This document shows positions 15,262-24,746 of a DNA stretch of 64,000 nucleotides, in pieces. Made by a program: the position numbers and the translations under genes. How positions within the stretch are numbered: position 1 is the first letter of the stretch; each line of letters opens with the position of its first letter. Under the pieces are notes generated by a model. It searched no databases, was not told the DNA's origin, and worked only from the letters and a program-made list of their open reading frames with translations. Origin of the DNA: Pseudomonadota bacterium (GTDB lineage Bacteria > Myxococcota_A > Polyangia > Polyangiales > Polyangiaceae); contig JAEWRL010000144.1 in NCBI GenBank assembly GCA_023398955.1, positions 193,339-257,338 of the forward strand, in the 5' to 3' direction.

Positions 15262-17565
15262 CTACTCAGCGCGATCTGTTGCCGGGTGGCGTGGCGGGGC
15301 GGGAGCATCCCGGCGTCTGAGCTCCAGGCTGAGCTCGTGGAGCCGCTCGTCGACGGCCGGAGCGCTGAAGTGACGAGAGAGCAATCGCCGCGCCTGTTGC
15401 TCGTCTCCGGCGCGATACGCCAGGTCGCCTAGCGCGATCTCTGCTTCTGGCGGCAGAGGGGCTTCGCTGGCGATGAGTGGACGCGCATGGTCATAGGCGA
15501 GCCCCCAAGAAGCCGTGAGGGCGTAGAACTGCATGGCTGCAAGGGGCCGGTACTCGGGCGGGGCCTCCATCCAAGCATCGTAGGCTGGCTTGGCAGTTCG
15601 GAGCAGGCGCTCGAGGGCCTGAAGGTGTTCGTCGTTCAGTACGGCCTTCGTTGCCTCGAAGGCCTCGTTGGCAAGATCGAAGTCCTTCACCCGGACGGCT
15701 GCGGAGACGAGGTGGTACGCACTATAGCTGCCGGTCTGCCAGTTCTGGAGCGATGCTCGCATGGCCTGTCGGGTGCTAGCCGCGTCGCCAATGCGGCTTG
15801 CTGCCCGTGCCTCAATGATGAGGAGCTTAGATCTTGCGCGCTCGTGCATGGACATGATGCTTGCGACGTGCGTGCCCGGTTGCAGGATGAGCGTCAGCCC
15901 AAGCTCGCGATGTCGGAACTCTGCCGGGCGGTTGTCGTAGGCGCTTCGGGCGAAGTCGCGAAGGCTTGCTAGCGTCGCGTGATCGACGTCGGGAGTCAAC
16001 CACAAGACTGCCTCAAGCGCAGGGAGCAGCAGGAACACCCTCTGCGCCCGTTCGCTCGTACCTCCGAGGTGTCCGTTTGCGTAAGCTGCGGATCGGAGCG
16101 CCGCTCGCGCGCGGCCTTGGCTCAATAGCTCGGTGACCAACTGCATCAGCGCTTGTCCATAGGTGGGATTCCGCTCAAGCTCGCGTGCCCAGAACGCTTC
16201 TGCGCTTCGGAAGTCTTGCGAACGGAGGGTGCTTTGGACGGAGAGGGCCAAGATCGCTAGCGCCGCGGTGCTCGCCACTATGGCACGCCAAGCACGTGTG
16301 GCTTCTAAAAGTCTCGGGGCGACAAGTTCGATGAGCAGCCAGAGGATCGGAATGAGGGGTACGTAGAGCAGACGCGGAGACATGCTGACCGTGCTGCCCA
16401 GATGCGCGAAGAGTACAGCAGGCATCAGCAGGACTCCCGATAGGAGCAGGGCCACGAGGACAGTAGGGCGACGCCTGCGTGCCCAGACGGCCACGCCCAG
16501 CAAGGACATGAGGGCTACTCCGCCGAGCACAGCATAGCCCAGCGCGGGCACTACGTGTCCCCCTCTCATCTTGAACACTGCCGCCCCGAGCGTCAGGTCG
16601 CTAGGCCACACTGTGAGCCATACACTCCGTCCGAGGGCCTCGAGGGCAAGGCCAGTGCTGTCGACAGTCAGCGCGCGTTCGGCGAACAGGACGGGGCGGG
16701 CAGGTGCATAGTCCGAAAGCCACAGATGACGCCCTGCAACGAAGGCGAGCACTAAGCAGACATGAGGCACCACACCCCTGATGGCTTCGCGCCAGCGCAC
16801 GTCCTGGAGCCGCGGTTTGTCCTGAGCAATCCAAACCTCGACCGCAACGAGTACCGGTAGAACGATCGCGGTCTCTTTCGACAGGTACGCCGCAATGGTC
16901 CCCGATACCTCGAGCGCCAGACCCATCTTCTTGCCCCGCAGACGTAGCGCTACTCCGTGCAGCACGACGAGTACCGCTAACGCGAGGAGAAGGTCGGTGC
17001 GCCCTGAGATCCAGGCGACGTTCTCGGTGCGCACGGGGTGCACGGCGAAGACCAGGGCTGCGAAGAAGGCAGGGAGGAGCCTCCCAAACCAGCGACGAAA
17101 GAGGGCGAAAACGAGCAGGGAGCAGATGCCATGCAGCACGAGATTGACTGCATGAAAGAACGCGGGGATGCCGCCGCTCAGTTCCCAGTCTAGTGCATAG
17201 GAGGCGAGCACTAGCGGCCTCCAGTAGAGCATCGTCAAGGGGTCGGGCTTGCCATGGCGTGTCACCGCCCAGAAGTCATGCGTGAACCAGCGCTGCCAGT
17301 GCTCAAACCCATGGACGAACGGATTCTTGAGAATCAGGGGAATGTCATCGAAGAGCCACGGTCCGTCGAGGGAAGGAGCAAAGACTAGGACCGCTGCCGC
17401 GAAAACCACCAATCCGAGTACACTAGGGCGTGGTACCTGCAGCGGTCGAGTATCGCGATTACTCACGGTCTCCCTGCCTCCTTGGGGTGCGTTGGACTCG
17501 GCGTCTGCCAACGCTGAGATCTCTGACTTCGCGGGGCCGCTGTCAGCACCCGGATGAGTCTGCAT
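15262..17565 (-). CDS. Second TMTC-like polytopic membrane protein with TPR-like tail (767 aa)
   Basis: I use the ATG at 17565; the extra 110 residues of the longer frame are not credible. A polar N-terminus of ~48 residues leads into the first membrane segment and then WLFDDIPLILKNPF (DD at about 73-74), LYWRPLVLASY, FFHAVNLVLHG and AVHPVRTENVAWISGRTDLL. These match the blocks of the 13603-15249 protein one for one, so the two are paralogs. The C-terminal ~300 residues are soluble, helical and TPR-like. The genes converge with 13 bases between stops. A GT-C glycosyltransferase role is inferred. Confidence 0.75.
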   Translation of the reverse strand: MQTHPGADSGPAKSEISALADAESNAPQGGRETVSNRDTRPLQVPRPSVLGLVVFAAAVLVFAPSLDGPWLFDDIPLILKNPFVHGFEHWQRWFTHDFWAVTRHGKPDPLTMLYWRPLVLASYALDWELSGGIPAFFHAVNLVLHGICSLLVFALFRRWFGRLLPAFFAALVFAVHPVRTENVAWISGRTDLLLALAVLVVLHGVALRLRGKKMGLALEVSGTIAAYLSKETAIVLPVLVAVEVWIAQDKPRLQDVRWREAIRGVVPHVCLVLAFVAGRHLWLSDYAPARPVLFAERALTVDSTGLALEALGRSVWLTVWPSDLTLGAAVFKMRGGHVVPALGYAVLGGVALMSLLGVAVWARRRRPTVLVALLLSGVLLMPAVLFAHLGSTVSMSPRLLYVPLIPILWLLIELVAPRLLEATRAWRAIVASTAALAILALSVQSTLRSQDFRSAEAFWARELERNPTYGQALMQLVTELLSQGRARAALRSAAYANGHLGGTSERAQRVFLLLPALEAVLWLTPDVDHATLASLRDFARSAYDNRPAEFRHRELGLTLILQPGTHVASIMSMHERARSKLLIIEARAASRIGDAASTRQAMRASLQNWQTGSYSAYHLVSAAVRVKDFDLANEAFEATKAVLNDEHLQALERLLRTAKPAYDAWMEAPPEYRPLAAMQFYALTASWGLAYDHARPLIASEAPLPPEAEIALGDLAYRAGDEQQARRLLSRHFSAPAVDERLHELSLELRRRDAPAPPRHPATDRAE

Positions 17566-18047
17566 AGCCAGGCCTGCGGGATCGAGAAGATGGTAAGAGC
17601 GTGGACCAACGAGTGTGCCCGGTCTGGGTGAAGGCACCCTCGCGAGAGTACTTACTCGTGGCAATGGGCATTGTTGTCGTCCTAGACGGTGTATGGCCGC
17701 TTCAGGATAACTCGTGCTCGGCGTCTGGGGAACGGGGTGTCCAATCGGGGTGAGGCTGTATCCGTGAGCGTACATGATATCTGCGGCGCGCACTGTGGCA
17801 TACCCGCTTTTGGCGTCTCCACAGAGGGGACGCCCGAGAACGCGGACGACTGTGCCGTGGAGTTGGCTGCGCTCTCGTCCTGGAGTCTCATGCAATGCTT
17901 GCGGCGCGACCGCGATAATGGCAGACGTTGCGCAGTGGATGCATTTCGAAGGCGTGGGCTACGATTGATCGTTGACGAGTGCTCAACGCGCCGTGGTCAT
18001 GACAGGATACTCGCTCATCCAGCGGTCGAACGGAGTAGGTGTATTCA
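17566..18047. other. Intergenic region between divergent GT-C genes
   Basis: These 482 bases separate the starts of two divergent membrane-protein genes. Small frames on both strands are short and unlike protein. A GGAG Shine-Dalgarno sits 11 bases before the 18048 ATG. No convincing promoter hexamers, hairpin or repeat was found. Confidence 0.4.
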
Positions 18048-19988
18048 ATGGGTTCTAGCTGGTTGTCTGGGACGCTGAAGGGCTTCGTCGCTTGGAGTTT
18101 TCTGCTGGGGATTGTCTTGGTGCAGCTGGCAATGGTGGAGGGGGGACACTTCTCGATTGATGAGGTCTTCTACGACTTCCAGACCCGAGCAGCGGCGCAG
18201 GGCAACTTCGTGCACATAGAGAATGGGTTCGTGGAGTTCGCGTCCCCGGAGCTTGCGATATACTTCGATCGCGGCATCCTACCGCACGATGGCTACCTCG
18301 TCGCAAAGCACCCTCCATTCGGCCCGTGGCTAGCGGCTCCACTCTATCAAAGCGTCGGGTTTCATGCTCTCTTTCTGGTTAGTATTTTGGCGAATGCGGG
18401 GACTCTTGTCATCGTCTGGCTGTTGGCGAAGGATCACGGTCTCAAGGGTGGACGCGCCATGGTTGCACCGGGCCTGTTTGCCTTTGCCACGTTCTCCTGG
18501 GAGTATGCCATCGGTGCTTGGCCACACATGCTGGCTGTCCTTCTCTCTGCAGCTTCACTTCTGCTTCTGCTCCGCGCGATCGATCGGAGCATGGGAACCG
18601 TAAGATATGCTCTCATGGCCGGGTTCTGTGGAGGAGCCCTGGTCGGCGTTAGGTCTGATGGCGCACTGGTGGTATTGGCGCTGCTGTTGATAGCGGTGCT
18701 CTCGTCGCCACCAAGATGGAAGATCTCCCTTGGTTTTGTCGGCGGTTCACTGCTTCCCCTCGGTCTGCTGTCCTGGTATCACGGGGAACGCATCGGCGTA
18801 CCGTTTCCGTTGGTGCGGAATGAGACTGCGAAAGACGTCGCCCTTTACTGGCGCGGTGCGTGGCTTGCTTCGGCGGGCGTTCTCCTTGCCGTTGCACGCA
18901 CGGAAGGGGGCCGGAGGGCAATGGCGCATGGGGTGAAGCGCTGGCGGTCGCAACAGAAATCCCACCGGGCGATGCAGGTCGGCGGTATCCTGCTCGGCGC
19001 AGCCGTTGTGGTGCTTAGCATTCCTGCGTTGCGCCGCTACTTCGCTGGCGCCTGGACGCTCACGTTCGACCTGCGAGCGCTCGATTTGGCCCGGGTCGAG
19101 CCGGCCATGACTCGGTCGGTGGGACATGCGGTAATCTACATCGATCATGTGAAGAAGGCGCTCTTGCAGAGCATCCCTTACCTGCCGATCTGCATATTGG
19201 CGATCCGCGGAACGGGTGGGGCGGTCTCGAAGTCCTGGCGGCTGGCTGTGCCGCTCCTGGTCCTCATCGCATTCTACTCGGCGACAGCATGGCATGGGGG
19301 GCTCGCGCTCAACCTTCGCTATTTTCTTACGGGTCTTCCTGGGGTGAGCGTGTTGGCGGCCATAGCACTACGTCGTGCCCACCGGGAGGCCTCGGACCGC
19401 TGGTGGTGGATGGGCGGGTTGATTGCAGGAACTGTGGGACCGTTGCTTCTCTTTGCGGCGCATCGCTACCAGAGCGAGTGGGCGCTGCTCACCTGGCCGT
19501 TGGTGCTGTCTCTTGGAGTGCTCCTTGCCGCTACCAGTGCCATGCTGCCCTGGAACCGTGTGAGGGAAGTGGGCCATCGGGTCCTTGCGCTGTTGGTTGT
19601 GCCTGCAGCGTTCTGGGCTGCGTTGGTGCATCTTGGGTACGACGTTCCCGCCACTCAGACGGTGCGTGCGAGGCGGGCCGAAGCTGGTCGCTTGCTGGCG
19701 CAGAAGATTGAGGGTGATGCTGTGCTATTCGGAATTGACGTGGACCTAATGGCCGGCGTGATCGATGAGGGCAGGGTGATCCTTGCCCTCCCCCTCCAGG
19801 ACGGGTTTCGCAGCTTTCGCTCGCTTGTCGCACACCACGCATCGCGCGACCGCGCGCTCTATGGCCTGTTTCCTGCCGCCCTTTGGAAGCAACTGGCCGC
19901 ATCCGGCCAACTCAGTGGGATGGCCGTGGGAGTGCCTGCACCAGTGGAGGGATACTTTTTGGCGCGTCTCACTCCGCGAAGGCATTGA
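18048..19988 (+). CDS. Polytopic GT-C-like (PMT/GT39-related) membrane protein (646 aa)
   Basis: The protein has about a dozen hydrophobic segments. The first extracytoplasmic loop carries an acidic pair (GGHFSIDEVFYDFQ, D38-E39), in the place of the catalytic Asp of protein mannosyltransferase-like GT-C enzymes. It then has YLVAKHPPFGPWLAAPLY, comparable to the conserved PPG loop in bacterial PMT-2 proteins. A short soluble C-terminal part follows. It differs from the two TMTC-like neighbours and lacks a TPR tail. The major pilin gene lies 640 bases downstream on the same strand. Donor and acceptor are unknown; transfer of lipid-linked sugar is inferred. Confidence 0.7.
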   Translation: MGSSWLSGTLKGFVAWSFLLGIVLVQLAMVEGGHFSIDEVFYDFQTRAAAQGNFVHIENGFVEFASPELAIYFDRGILPHDGYLVAKHPPFGPWLAAPLYQSVGFHALFLVSILANAGTLVIVWLLAKDHGLKGGRAMVAPGLFAFATFSWEYAIGAWPHMLAVLLSAASLLLLLRAIDRSMGTVRYALMAGFCGGALVGVRSDGALVVLALLLIAVLSSPPRWKISLGFVGGSLLPLGLLSWYHGERIGVPFPLVRNETAKDVALYWRGAWLASAGVLLAVARTEGGRRAMAHGVKRWRSQQKSHRAMQVGGILLGAAVVVLSIPALRRYFAGAWTLTFDLRALDLARVEPAMTRSVGHAVIYIDHVKKALLQSIPYLPICILAIRGTGGAVSKSWRLAVPLLVLIAFYSATAWHGGLALNLRYFLTGLPGVSVLAAIALRRAHREASDRWWWMGGLIAGTVGPLLLFAAHRYQSEWALLTWPLVLSLGVLLAATSAMLPWNRVREVGHRVLALLVVPAAFWAALVHLGYDVPATQTVRARRAEAGRLLAQKIEGDAVLFGIDVDLMAGVIDEGRVILALPLQDGFRSFRSLVAHHASRDRALYGLFPAALWKQLAASGQLSGMAVGVPAPVEGYFLARLTPRRH

Positions 19989-20366
19989 GCAGCACTAGGC
20001 GTCCTCCGATCCTGTCGTGCGAGTTGCGGGGCGGCCACCACAGGGGTGAGGTGCAGCCACCTGGCGTACAGGTGAGCGCAATTACATCTCGTGCCCTAGC
20101 GTGGGTCTACGTCGCTGCGAGAGTGCGAGGGTGGCGACGATGTGCCGAACGTTCTGAATGGGCACGCCCCTCTGGGTGACGGGGAGGGGCAGTCTCAATT
20201 AGTGACTGACCTTCCTTGTCACCCGCGCGGTCGCGCCGGAAGCGTTCACAGCGGTTATGCAGGCCAGCTGGATCGTATCGAAAGCTCCGAGGTTTCCGCG
20301 CCGCGCCCGCACCCACCGGGGAGGAGTGACTGATGAACTGTGCCATAACCTCGAAGGTGCTAGGCG
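19989..20366. other. Intergenic region upstream of the pilin promoter
   Basis: No convincing gene was found in 378 bases. A hairpin with 7-bp arms (GCCCCTC at 20166-20172, GAGGGGC at 20184-20190) could end transcription of the membrane-protein gene but lacks a T run. The stretch before 20366 is where PilR-type enhancer sites would be expected. Confidence 0.35.
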
Positions 20367-20382
20367 TGGCGCGCAAGTTGCT
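20367..20382 (+). promoter_or_regulatory. Sigma-54 promoter of the major pilin gene
   Basis: TGGCGCGCAAGTTGCT matches the -24/-12 consensus, with GG at 20368-20369 and GC at 20380-20381 exactly ten bases apart. Transcription would begin near 20393, leaving a leader of about 240 bases before the pilin ATG. The enhancer-binding protein encoded at 24747-26171 has the GAFTGA motif that contacts sigma-54 and is the natural activator. Confidence 0.65.
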
Positions 20383-20631
20383 TAAGCAGGTGATGATGTC
20401 GCGACGAAGCAAGCGTTACCGTTTGATCACCTGGTTTCTTGGTGACAGAGCAGGTGGTGCTTCGCCACGGCAGCGGGCAAGTCTCTTGGAGTCAAGTTGC
20501 TCGAGAATTGGCCGCAGTGTCTTCACCGGCGACCCGCGGCGGTCGTCCCGTTCACTAGCACGGCGCGAGCAGGTTCGGGTGACCTGTGCGCGGCTCCCCT
20601 CAGCCTTCACCCAGTGAAAGAGAGAAAACGC

Positions 20632-21204
20632 ATGGCAATAAGGAAGAGTCTGAAGCGCGGCTTCACCCTCGTCGAGCTCATGATCGTTGTGGCGATCATC
20701 GGCATTCTGGCCGCTCTCGCCATCTACGGCGTCCGTCGCTACGTGCTCAACGCGAAGTCAGCCGAGGCGCGGAATACGCTAGGTGCCATCGGGAAGTCAC
20801 AGGTGGCGGCGTACAGCAAGGAATCAGGCGCTACGGCCGTTTTGGCCTTGGGCGCATCTGCTGGGCCAGGCAACAGCCTTTGCCCTGACGGCCCTGCTGT
20901 TCCTGGTAGTGTTCCCCAAGGCCAGAAGTACCAGTCTGCTCCGACTGAATGGGGTGCGGGCTGGCGCTGCCTCATGTTCACCATGGAAACTCCTCAGTAC
21001 TATCAGTATCAGTTTCAGGGCGGGACTGGGGTCGCCACCGGCAGCTTCGCTGCGCATGCGCGTGGTGACCTTGACGGCGACGGCACCACCTCTTGGTTCT
21101 CTCTCAGGGGTGCGGCAGAATTGGTCCAGGGCGAAGTGGTCCTTAAGCTGGCGCCGACGATCGACGACGATGGACCCAATGATGACCTAGATGCCTTCGA
21201 ATGA
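20632..21204 (+). CDS. pilA: Type IV pilin, PilA-like (pilin B, 190 aa)
   Basis: A ten-residue basic leader ending in Gly is followed by FTLVELMIVVAIIGILAAL, the textbook prepilin sequence with Glu5. The helix continues with AIYGVRRYVLNAKSAEARN. The globular part has two Cys (in LCPDG and WRCLMF), a Tyr/Gln-rich stretch (PQYYQYQFQGG) and the loop ARGDLDGDGTTSWF, a DxDxDG calcium-loop-like motif. The C-terminus is strongly acidic. It is the best candidate for the major pilin of this cluster. It is preceded by a sigma-54 promoter and followed by a strong hairpin. A GAGA-type ribosome site lies just before the ATG. Confidence 0.9.
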   Translation: MAIRKSLKRGFTLVELMIVVAIIGILAALAIYGVRRYVLNAKSAEARNTLGAIGKSQVAAYSKESGATAVLALGASAGPGNSLCPDGPAVPGSVPQGQKYQSAPTEWGAGWRCLMFTMETPQYYQYQFQGGTGVATGSFAAHARGDLDGDGTTSWFSLRGAAELVQGEVVLKLAPTIDDDGPNDDLDAFE

Positions 21205-21247
21205 TCTGACCCCCACTTGACGCTCCCCTCCGAGCGACAAAGCGCAG

Positions 21248-21279
21248 CGCCCGGTTTGGCTCTCTCGAGCCACCGGGCG
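21248..21279. terminator. Bidirectional terminator hairpin between pilA and aldehyde dehydrogenase
   Basis: Outer arms CGCCCGGT/ACCGGGCG and inner arms GGCTC/GAGCC surround a TCTC loop, with two unpaired T on one side. It lies between the stops of two convergent genes and would serve both. T tracts are short on both sides (TTCCGCTTTC on the plus side). Confidence 0.7.
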
Positions 21280-21287
21280 TTCCGCTT

Positions 21288-22817
21288 TCAGAACAGCTCG
21301 CGTGCGCGCCGCAGCCAGCCGCGGGAGGAGAACCACGAGCGGAGGGCGCGGCGGCCCAGGGCGTAGGAGGTCGCGGAGTAGGGGAACCACGTCGGATCAC
21401 GGCCGAGGGCGGGGAGGCGCGGGGTGTTGATGTGGCGGAGCTGGCAGAGCTGGCGCAGGGCGTCGGCACCGTGAACGGAGCCGAGGCCGCTCTCCTTGAT
21501 GCCCGTGAGGGGGACCTCCGGCGCGGCGTAGTGGGACATCACGTCGTTGACAAGGACGGAGGCCGCGTCCAGGCGCGGGGCGATGCGCTCGGCGACCTCG
21601 GAGCTCGACGTGAAGAGGTAGGCTGCGAGGCCCAGGGACGAGTCGTTGGCGAGGGCGATACCTTCGTCGATGCTGTCGAAGGGCATGAGGGGCGCGATGG
21701 GAGCGAAGGATTCCTCCCGCATCACGCGCATGGTGGAGTCACATCCCGTGAGCACCGTTGGCGGCAGGAAGCGCCCCGGGCCGGGCAGCATCCTGCCGCC
21801 GCTGGTGATGCGCGCGCCGCGGTCAATCGCGTCGGCGATGTGGGCGAGGGCCGTCTCCGCCTGGGCTGCCACGGTGATGGCGCCGACGTCCACATGTTTG
21901 CGACGAGGGTCTCCGACCCGGAGCTGGGCGGCAAGCTGGGTCACGCGCTCCGCGACAGCCGGGTAGATGCCGCGCTGGGCATAGACGCGCTCCACGGAGA
22001 TGCAGGCTTGCCCTGCGTTCGTGAAGGCGCCAAAGCAAATGGCCTGGGCGGTGCGCTCGAGATCCGCGTCGTTGAGGACGACGAGGGGCGCCAGGCCTCC
22101 CAGTTCGAGGACGCAGGGGATGAGTCGTGCGGCGCAGGCCTGAGCGACGAGACGTCCGTTGGCCACACTGCCCGTGAAGAGGACTTGATCGACCTGGGCG
22201 ATGAGGGCTTGGGCCGTGGGAGGTGAGCCGACGAGCACCTGGAGCAGGGCTTTGGGCAGCGCCGCGTCGTTCCAGAGTCTCTCGACGAGTAGCGCCGTCA
22301 GGGGTGTGTGCTCGCTCGGCTTCACCAGGGCGGCGGAGCCCGTCGCGAGGGCGGCCATGGCGCCGGTGAAAGGGATGAGGAGGGGGTAGTTCCAGGGAGC
22401 GATGACCCCGGTGAGAGCACGCGGCTCGTAGCGGACCGTGCTCCGACGATGCTTCAGGAGGTGAAGCTCCACGTCTGTGGGGGCAAGCTCCACTGAGGCC
22501 CTGTCGACCAGCCAGGTGATGTAGTCGAGGAGCAGGAAGAGCTCGTGGAGGAGCGCCTCCTGTCGCGCCTTTCCGGTTTCCGACACGAGGGTGTCGACCA
22601 GCGTGTCCGTACTCGCGACGAGTACGTCCCGGAACCGTACGAGCTCCTGGAGTCGTGCCGCGACGCCCAGGGCTGCCCAGTCTCGCTGAGCCAATCGTGC
22701 AGCGGCCGCCGCCCGTTCGACGGCTGCGTGTGACGCACAGGCGACCTCCGCCAGGGGCTCACCCGTGGCAGGGCAACGGACGACGAGGGTTGCTGGCTGG
22801 CCATGCTGCTCCGACAT
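21288..22817 (-). CDS. Aldehyde dehydrogenase family protein (509 aa)
   Basis: Family motifs are complete: ALTGVIAPWNYPLLIP (oxyanion Asn, about residues 135-150), the cofactor-binding LVKPSEHTPLT, and LFTGSVANG. The catalytic pair is the general-base Glu in LELGGLAP and the nucleophile Cys in NAGQACISVERVYA. ESFAPIAP follows near the C-terminus. It oxidises an aldehyde to the acid with NAD(P). The ATG at 22817 is preferred to a GTG nine bases earlier. The C-terminal ~40 residues are basic and aromatic and may touch the membrane, as in long-chain (fatty) aldehyde dehydrogenases. The substrate cannot be read from sequence. Confidence 0.9.
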   Translation of the reverse strand: MSEQHGQPATLVVRCPATGEPLAEVACASHAAVERAAAAARLAQRDWAALGVAARLQELVRFRDVLVASTDTLVDTLVSETGKARQEALLHELFLLLDYITWLVDRASVELAPTDVELHLLKHRRSTVRYEPRALTGVIAPWNYPLLIPFTGAMAALATGSAALVKPSEHTPLTALLVERLWNDAALPKALLQVLVGSPPTAQALIAQVDQVLFTGSVANGRLVAQACAARLIPCVLELGGLAPLVVLNDADLERTAQAICFGAFTNAGQACISVERVYAQRGIYPAVAERVTQLAAQLRVGDPRRKHVDVGAITVAAQAETALAHIADAIDRGARITSGGRMLPGPGRFLPPTVLTGCDSTMRVMREESFAPIAPLMPFDSIDEGIALANDSSLGLAAYLFTSSSEVAERIAPRLDAASVLVNDVMSHYAAPEVPLTGIKESGLGSVHGADALRQLCQLRHINTPRLPALGRDPTWFPYSATSYALGRRALRSWFSSRGWLRRARELF

Positions 22818-22873
22818 GCCCTGCACCTAGCAGGTGAAGCCCGCCTCACAAGTCGCGTCGCAGTAACTCCCGG

Positions 22874-24478
22874 TCAGTGCAGGCCCGAGACGGCCCCGCG
22901 AAGGGCGAGCGTGGTTCCTTCGGTGGACAGGGTGCCGACCCAGTTTCCCTCGAAGCTCTGGAGCTCCGACTCTTCATTGACGAGGCCTTCGGCGCGAGCC
23001 GACCACTCGAGCGTAGCCTCGGAGGACCGTTGGGCGGACGCGCCGCGCAGCGAGATCCAGAGCAGCTCGCAGGCATCGAAACAGACGTCGACCAGGCACT
23101 CCTCGCAGGTGCCCAACTCGGCATCATCGCCAGCGGCGAGGGAAAGCTCGCGAGCCACAGCTGGGCAGTCCAGCCGGGTTCCCAAGGCCTCCGGGGCACT
23201 CACGGCGCCGACGTGCTCCTCCACAGCGTGTTGGAAGGCGAGAGCCGCCAAGAGGCGACTCGGTTGCCAGTAGAAGCGTCCGCCGAGCATCAAGGCGCTT
23301 GAGGACTCGAGCTCCACGTCGACGTCGACTGGTGTGGCCAGCGCTGCTTGGGTTGCGTCCACACCCGCGACGCTTGCCAGCAGGAGGCGCGGCGAGTCGG
23401 GATCGGTGAGCAGATCCAAGGTTCCAACGAAAACGTCGCTGCCCGACGACTGCTCGATGCCGCTCTGCATCCATCCCTGCAGCGCGTCAGTGACGTGGGT
23501 GGCGCTGCCGCTGCCCCAGAGCTGGCGCAAGACGCTGTCCCAACGGCTCTCGAGCCGCGCGGTGGCGAAGGATGGCGCCAAATCGACTGTCAGGGATTCG
23601 GCCATCGCGTCCAGGAAGAGCACGACGTTGTCACCGTCGAGCACCGTGCTGATCGTGGGCTCTATGCTGCGGCTGAGACCATCCCGCCAGGCGTTGTGAT
23701 CGAGATCCACGTCGAACCGCACGGACAGCGCCGTCGTCTCGACCTGGGCGGGTAGATCGCTCACCATCACTTGGATCTCGGTTATCTCTTCCGGGCGCAG
23801 CGCGGGTAGCTCGCTGCAGCCACTCACCGCGCGCTCGTAGCGGACCGTCACCGTGAGGGGCTCATTCGCTGGTAGATCCGTGAGCGTGAGGGGGCCTGCG
23901 TCCTCGCTAGTGGTTGATGCCAGCGGCGTGTCCCCTGCCGATGCCGCCAAGCCCCGACAGGTGACGCCCGAGTACACCTCGACCGTCCAGGATGGCGTCT
24001 CCCGCTGGCCCGTATAGAAAGGCTGTACCGCCAGCGTGCCCGTGGGTTTGGCGGCGACGCGTAGCTCGGTCTCCGTGCTCACGTCTCCTCCGGTCACACG
24101 CACGCGAAACCGGGTGTCCGCCGTGGGCGCGGTCAGCTCGACCGTCGCGAAGCCGTCCTCGTCGGTGTTGACGCGGCCCCTGTCGAGGGAAGCGTCGCGG
24201 ACCTCATCCAAGAGCGAGAGGCGAAGCTCATAGATGTCTGGCGGCGTTGCCCAGACGGCGAGCTGGACGACCTCCCCCGGCTTGAGGCTCGCACCGCCCT
24301 CGTAGTCCACCGTGATGGATTCGGGTGTCTTGGTGGCTTCGCTTGCGCCCATTCCGTCTGGGTCGTTCGATGTATCTGGGAGCGCTCCGGACGTGGCGCG
24401 ATCCTGATCCGCACTGCCGCACCCTACTGCCAAGAGGCCGGCCAATAACGCTGCTACGTGGGCACTCCGCCGATTCAT
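22874..24478 (-). CDS. Lipoprotein, beta-sandwich-like, unknown function (534 aa)
   Basis: The signal peptide ends in a lipobox (LLAVGCG, Cys at about residue 20). An acidic Ser/Thr/Asp linker follows, then Ig- or fibronectin-like strands, including GEVVQLAVWATPPDIYELRL and FRVRVTGGDVSTETELRV at about residues 65-145. The C-terminal half is helical, with a Cys-rich patch (GTCEECLVDVCFDACELLW, near residues 450-470) that probably forms disulfides. It lies 56 bases downstream of nothing on its own strand and 57 bases upstream of the aldehyde dehydrogenase gene. No family is recognised. Confidence 0.75.
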   Translation of the reverse strand: MNRRSAHVAALLAGLLAVGCGSADQDRATSGALPDTSNDPDGMGASEATKTPESITVDYEGGASLKPGEVVQLAVWATPPDIYELRLSLLDEVRDASLDRGRVNTDEDGFATVELTAPTADTRFRVRVTGGDVSTETELRVAAKPTGTLAVQPFYTGQRETPSWTVEVYSGVTCRGLAASAGDTPLASTTSEDAGPLTLTDLPANEPLTVTVRYERAVSGCSELPALRPEEITEIQVMVSDLPAQVETTALSVRFDVDLDHNAWRDGLSRSIEPTISTVLDGDNVVLFLDAMAESLTVDLAPSFATARLESRWDSVLRQLWGSGSATHVTDALQGWMQSGIEQSSGSDVFVGTLDLLTDPDSPRLLLASVAGVDATQAALATPVDVDVELESSSALMLGGRFYWQPSRLLAALAFQHAVEEHVGAVSAPEALGTRLDCPAVARELSLAAGDDAELGTCEECLVDVCFDACELLWISLRGASAQRSSEATLEWSARAEGLVNEESELQSFEGNWVGTLSTEGTTLALRGAVSGLH

Positions 24479-24746
24479 CGGGCCCTCAGTAAGTCAAGTA
24501 GATAGCCAAGCCTATGCCTATTCTCGGGGGAGGCAAGGCGAGTCGAGCGCCAACCACCAATTGTGTCCGTTCTCGGTGGGGCGACTGGTCGGGGTGCTGG
24601 GCTGGATTGCCGCCGCCACGGAATAGGCTCGCGCGCCCACGAGGTCCAGAGTCCGCCGTGCCTTCAAGTGGGAAGGAGACGCGAATGCTGCGACCTTCTG
24701 TCATGGGGCTTGGGCAGCGGTCGAAATGTGACGATACTGGCTTCAT

